Assembly (NCBI GenBank): GCA_019454045.1
Contig: SKCR01036108.1
Span: 16,097-80,096 of the forward strand
Length of the DNA: 64,000 nucleotides
Reading direction: 5' to 3'
Origin: Zanthoxylum bungeanum
Taxonomy: Eukaryota > Streptophyta > Magnoliopsida > Sapindales > Rutaceae
The notes under the pieces are model-generated. The model had not been told where the DNA came from and did no database searches. It worked only from the letters and a program-made list of their open reading frames with translations. Both the position numbers and the translations under genes were made by a program. Shown in pieces: positions 59,196 to 64,000 of the stretch. Numbering within the stretch: the first letter of the stretch is position 1; every line of letters starts with the position of its first letter.

Positions 59196-61660
59196 ATGTG
59201 GAAAGCTAATTCTTCAGCGTTGAGATCTCTTATTAGATCATCATCTAATGTTAAGCTTCTTGGCTCTATTCTCAACCCACAATCCAATCACACTCCGCCA
59301 CCTGTATTCACCACCACCGTCCGTTACCTGCGCTCCGGCCGCGGCGATCCCAGCTCCAACCACGAAATCATTCCTCCGGTCAATTGGGGTATCCGTATTG
59401 TGCCTGAGAAGAAGGCTTTCGTCATCGAGCGATTCGGAAAGTACCTCAAGACTCTGCCTTCGGGGATCCATTTCTTGATTCCACTTGTCGATCGAATCGC
59501 GTACGTGCATTCGCTTAAGGAAGAAGCCATTCCGATCCCGGACCAATCGGCTATTACGAAGGACAATGTTAGCATTTTGATTGATGGGGTTTTGTATGTC
59601 AAGATTGTTGACCCAAAGCTTGCTTCTTATGGCGTTGAGAATCCTATTTATGCTGTTATTCAGCTGGCCCAGACTACCATGCGTAGTGAGCTTGGGAAGA
59701 TTACTCTTGACAAGACTTTTGAGGAAAGAGACACTCTCAATGAGAAGATTGTCGTAATTTTACAGCTACTCTATTTTTTTTATTTCCTTTCTTTTATTAG
59801 AAAATTATTAGTTCTAAATTTTAAATGTGTTAGTTAATTTGGGTGCTAGCTAGTTCAATGTTGTAAAATCTCGAGTTGAAACAAGAGATTTGGGGTTGAT
59901 GTTTACTCATTTTCGTTGGTGGGGAGGTGATTTAATTAGCAGTCATTATATAACAAACAAACAAAAAAAACCTTTCCCAATTAGATGGGATGGGATACAT
60001 GTATCTTTTGACGTTATTGTGCTAGTGGAATTTTGTTTAGGATCCATGTCATAGAAATTCGACAAGATGGGGTTTGCTATATAGAGCTTTTGACACCATT
60101 TTGCTAGCACAATTTTGTTTAAAATTTATAACATAGAAATTCGACAAGTTTTGCGTTGGTTGTCCGTTGTCGAGATGCTTTAATTTAAAAAAAAAATTGT
60201 TAATTAAGGTTTTTTCTTCCAATGGAATATCTATTTCAGGAGGCCATCAATGTGGCTGCAAAAGATTGGGGTCTCCAGTGCCTCCGATATGAAATAAGTG
60301 AGTGAGTGTATTTATTTGTTTGATGTCCTTTTAAACTTTAAAGAATTGAGTGACTGGCCTTTCTTTCTCCAGGGGACATATCTCCACCTCGGGGAGTTAG
60401 GGCAGCTATGGAGATGCAGGCTGAAGCCGAACGAAAGAAGAGAGCTCAAATTCTTGAGTCTGAAGGTAATGTAGTTGGTTGTTTTGATATTTTAAGTCTT
60501 TATGAGGTGAGTTTTTGTATCTTTACTTTTCTGGGTGTCTGCGGTTTATTCACTTGCAAACTTGTTGTTTAAGCATTGTTTTTATTTTTTGATAGTCAAT
60601 TAGGCAGCCTATGTATGCTTGCTTATGATTCCTCTTGCTGTTTAACAGGAGAAAGACAGGCCAACATTAATATTGCTGATGGTAAGAAAAACTCAGTCAT
60701 CTTAGAATCAGAAGCTGCAAGGATGGATCAGGTGAATAGGGCACAAGGTCTGTTCGGTTCTAAACTTCGGACGCTATATGTAATGACACCTGACAAAAGA
60801 TAGCACTATCACCTCTAATCTGAATATGCTAATTCAAGGGGGGTACCCAAAATAGTGCACTGAGAACCCACAGTAATGGAAAAAGGATTTCACATGATAA
60901 TAGATGCTGCGAGTAAATGTACTTGAATATGTGAAATTGATGGTAAAATGAAATTAGTTGTTATTGAAGTTATTTGTTCATATTCTCTTGTAAAGCCTAA
61001 TGTCTTGTTACAACCATCTACTCTCAGAGGTTTGCTTATTCTTGACCATCTGGTATTCTAATGTAGCCGACACAAATGTATTTGGAAGATAGTGTGTTGA
61101 TTGCCTTGATTTTGATCCTCTCGTACTGGTTGGGTTTTATCACCTCTCTTCATGACATCATAAATTCTCCTATGCTATGTTATCAGGTGAAGCAGAAGCT
61201 ATAATTGCTAGAGCACAGGCAACTGCCAAAGGTCTAGGTATGGTATCTCATGCGCTAAAGGAAAATGGAGGATTAGAGGTAAGGTTTTCAGCTTCTTTAT
61301 TTCATTTGTGGTAATGTTGATTTCATGTTTGACTGCTGTATGAGTAATATGGAAATAGTAAATTTGGTTGCATATATTAACTTTTAAATTAGAGGTTTTA
61401 TTTAATGGCGTGAGTTCTGACTATAAGCAAACTGTTTATTAGCGTTTACTCCAACCCCACTGAGATTACACTAGCCCTTTCCTTTTTTGGCTAATTTTCA
61501 AACACCACAATTCTAGTACAGCAATCTAAATCTACAAAGATGAGCAAGTTTTTTTTTGGTGCTTATCTGGTTGCATACTTGCATTGCTTGTACAAATTAG
61601 ATTTGTAATAGCATTTTTTAGTTCAGATTAGTGAGATGCGTTCATTTTTCTTTTTCTTTT

Positions 61661-61695
<35 letters not shown>

Positions 61696-62608
61696 TGTGA
61701 AAGAAGACTCATCGTCACCTTCACTTCATTTGTTTTTAACCACAACAAATAAAAATGAAATAAAAGAGCTAAATCAGAGGCAATTAAAAATGCCAATGCA
61801 CATGTCATGTGTTGTCAAATGTGTGAAATTTGCACTTCTAGCTAGGTAGTCAGTATTCTTGTAAACCGATGGGTTCTTTGGATTTGTTTGGTGTGAGCAT
61901 CTTTTGAGCTGATATACTCATCTTCGTAATGAAGTTCGCATCTGCAGGACTCCCTGCCTGGAAAAAAGGATGTTTGTTCAAGAATTTTTTTTTGAGGCAT
62001 TACTGTATTTGATATCTGAATTTCATTCATCGAACTTGTGGCATTTTGAAATATTAGTTTTTTGGAAGATTGATTATTTTTCTTTTCTTTTATTTTTGCA
62101 TATTCATGGTATCTGTGTACTATGCTTCTATATAATTTGCATTGAACTCAAGAGAACGGTGTGATTTGCAGGCAGCAAGTTTGAGAGTTGCTGAACAGTA
62201 TATTCATGCTTTTAGTAATATTGCCAAGGAGGTAAAAAAAAAAAAAACTAAACTATTCAGTATCTTGTGCCTGTGTTGTTGTGGAACTGACTTACTGAAA
62301 CTTTATACTAATTTTGTTCTTATACATTCCTTTCTTTTCCATTGTTCTATCAGGGTACCACAATGTTACTCCCAAGTTCTGCTTCCAATCCTGCTAACAT
62401 GATAGCTCAAGCTCTCACAATGTACAAAAGCCTAGTCAGTAATCCTAGGGAGGGTTCTCATGAAAGCTCTTCTCCAGGTTTATTACGGGTGAAGAACGAT
62501 GCTCCCTACGGAGAATCTGGGGATGTGGATGATAACCCCAAAACGACAGAAACAGGTCGTATTGGTGGACCTGGGTTTTCACTTCAGAACCCCAACAAAA
62601 GAGAATAG
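59196..62608 (+). CDS. SLP1: Mitochondrial stomatin-like protein (SPFH/prohibitin family)
   Basis: Seven exons: 59196-59753, 60240-60297, 60373-60465, 60649-60747, 61187-61278, 62172-62231, 62354-62608. All introns are GT-AG, giving 404 residues in one frame. Residues 1-60 ([17 protein letters not shown], with R/S/L and few acids) look like a mitochondrial presequence. The SPFH/band-7 domain covers about 66-225 ([50 protein letters not shown]). A charged coiled segment ([20 protein letters not shown]) and the STOML2-type C-terminal block ([22 protein letters not shown]) follow. Arabidopsis SLP1/SLP2 (about 400 residues) organise inner-membrane respiratory supercomplexes. An upstream in-frame Met at 59067 would extend it, but that stretch is the leader with promoter-like sequence; 59196 gives the proper presequence. 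Confidence 0.95.
61279..62171 (+). other. Long intron 5 of the stomatin-like gene
   Basis: 893 bp with a run of 32 T at 61663-61694, preceded by CTTTTTCTTTTTC. No inserted element recognised. Confidence 0.8.
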
Positions 62609-63248
62609 AGTCGATATCACCCAACCCTTGCATTTTAAGTGATTCTAATTATGTTGCTATCATTTTGGACCGTAGCTGTAAGTTTGAAAATTCTTCCGAA
62701 AGCAAAGCTTCAAGTTTTAAACCACTGTAGTTTTTTATTTTTTTGAATTTTTCTTTTTTTATTTACCTGGAGTTCTGCTGATGTGTTTTTGGTAATAGAA
62801 AAGCAAATTGTATAAGATCAATTCATTTTGGTTATGTAAGGGAGATCTAATTTCAATAATACCAGTCCAGCATTGCTCATACAGGTTTAAGAACCATCAA
62901 TCAAATAAAAAGTATATAATGTAGGGTTTTCGTGGGTTAATTCCGCTCTTACGCAATTAAAGATGGAAGTGGGTTGGTAAGGTTTGGTTTGGTATGAGTT
63001 TGTAATATCAAATCCGCACGTTTAAAAAATAAATTATTATAATCACATTTTATTCATTGCGGGTTTTATTTTCTATTTCCAAATTAGATTTAACAGATTC
63101 ATATATGTTACCAAACCTGTATTGGTATCAATTGAGATATTTTTTTGCAGATTTTTAAATTGTTTATAAATGTAAATGAGAAATTAAAATTTTAGAAGAA
63201 ATTAAAATTTCAACATTAAATATAGTAGATTTAAGGCATCAATCCAAC
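62609..63248. other. 3' UTR and flank of the stomatin-like gene
   Basis: T-rich 3' UTR, with AATAGAAAAG-type signals near 62795 and CAATAAT near 62855 as candidate polyadenylation regions. No gene seen. Confidence 0.4.
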
Positions 63249-63665
63249 TAGGCTGTTCGGGTCGAGTCGGAATTTTGTGAAATCCGGTCGGGTCAGGTCA
63301 GTCGAAATAGCAAACCCGAATCCGAAATTTGATTTGGCAAACATGAATGGGTTGGGGCGGCGAAAAAAATTATAAAATAATTATTTTGAGATATAAATAC
63401 TAATTATTTTATGTATCGAAACTTGTCATACATATAAAAGTAATAAATAACTGTAATAATAGTACAATTTTTAAAAAATAATAAAATTTTTAGAAAAATA
63501 ATAGAAAAATAATTAAAAAACTATCTTTTTGGTTCAGGTTGGGTTTCGTTGTCAAACCCGTGAACCGACCCGCAAAAATCGATTCGGGTCGGGTCAACTC
63601 GAAATTACATTAAGTTTTTTTAGAACCAGACCCGGTCAGGGTCACATCGAGTATGAACACCACTA
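63249..63665. mobile_element. hAT-like MITE, 417 bp
   Basis: Flanked by a perfect 8-bp duplication AATCCAAC (63241-63248 and 63666-63673), the hAT target length. Ends are TAGGCTGTTCGGGTCGAG and, on the reverse strand of the right end, TAGTGGTGTTCATACTCGA. Inside both ends are GGGTCGGGTC-type repeats; the middle is AT-rich without coding potential. Confidence 0.78.
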
Positions 63666-63769
63666 AATCCAACATAAATTTCTCAGTTTAATCATGAAAA
63701 TACACAAGTATTTAACTCAAAGAAAAAAAGAACAAAAGATTGAAAAAATTCATCCAATACTCTTCTCAT

Positions 63770-64000
63770 TGTTCGGGTCAAATTGACCTAATGACCCAAA
63801 CGACATGTATCGATTCTCAATGTGCTCATACGACAAACTCGCTTGAAATCATGTCTCATGACTTTCATCTGATCCAAATGACACCTTGGCTACTACCTAG
63901 GCCCAATCAATATGAAATCTAGTCGACACCAATTCCAATCGACACACCAATTCTAATCGACATCTAGTACACTGGATTAATAATACCCAAATAATATGTG
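63770..64000 (+). mobile_element. Tat-like LTR fragment
   Basis: Aligns with about 28255-28520: ATGTCTCATGACTTTCATCTG, GGCCCAATCAATATGA, CTAATCGACATCTAGT. Runs off the window end. Confidence 0.65.

Noticed and set aside
61623..61849. Frames over the poly-T tract in intron 5
   Set aside because: Low-complexity translation of T/A runs inside an intron; flanking exons join in frame without it.
1..64000. tRNA or rRNA genes, organelle insertions
   Set aside because: No cloverleaf A/B boxes in a proper arrangement and no rRNA-like sequence were noticed; scanning was by eye and could miss a tRNA.

Overview
The window is a stretch of a flowering-plant (most likely eudicot) nuclear genome. The evidence is two intron-containing plant genes with GT-AG introns, set in deep nests of plant-type LTR retrotransposons (Ty3/gypsy Tat-like and Athila-like, several Ty1/copia families) plus two small DNA-transposon derivatives. 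No bacterial, organellar, tRNA, rRNA or CRISPR feature was seen. I cannot name the species.

Layout. 1-6833 is the 3' half of a Tat-like gypsy element: a broken RNase H/integrase, an antisense gene, a 145-bp tandem array and the start of an LTR. 6834-17027 is a minus-strand copia element (A) with its pol. Its 3' LTR is split by an Athila-type solo LTR (8641-10807) and its 5' LTR is cut by an Athila-like element at 17028. That Athila element (17028-22032, resuming at 27361) has an LTR, a PBS, a stop-riddled gag, a mutated protease, no RT and a third ORF. The third ORF is split by a short copia element (B, 22033-27360) flanked by the duplication CTTCT. 27872-29640 holds LTR fragments, and 29641-30193 is a Harbinger-like MITE.

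31179-34984 (minus) is a PLASTID MOVEMENT IMPAIRED1-RELATED1 type gene of two coding exons, with a tandem duplication inside the protein. 37271-58541 is bracketed by two diverged short copia LTRs (family F). Inside lie a solo copia LTR, LTR fragments, a gutted gypsy pol, an Athila LTR plus gag, a copia pol (C) and its 3' LTR, which itself holds another solo LTR.

59196-62608 (plus) is a seven-exon mitochondrial stomatin-like protein gene, behind a promoter with six site II motifs and a telo-box. 63249-63665 is a hAT-like MITE, and the window ends in another Tat-like LTR fragment.

The two host genes are unrelated in function: chloroplast/nuclear positioning and mitochondrial inner-membrane organisation. 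Everything between them is retroelement sediment. The most unusual signal is in the leaders of copia elements A and B. Each leader has four hairpins with the same 18-19 nt loop carrying the palindrome TTGGCCAA, and the stems differ between hairpins and covary between the two elements. The second is the cysteine-cluster third ORF of the Athila-like element, whose frame is recovered when element B is removed.
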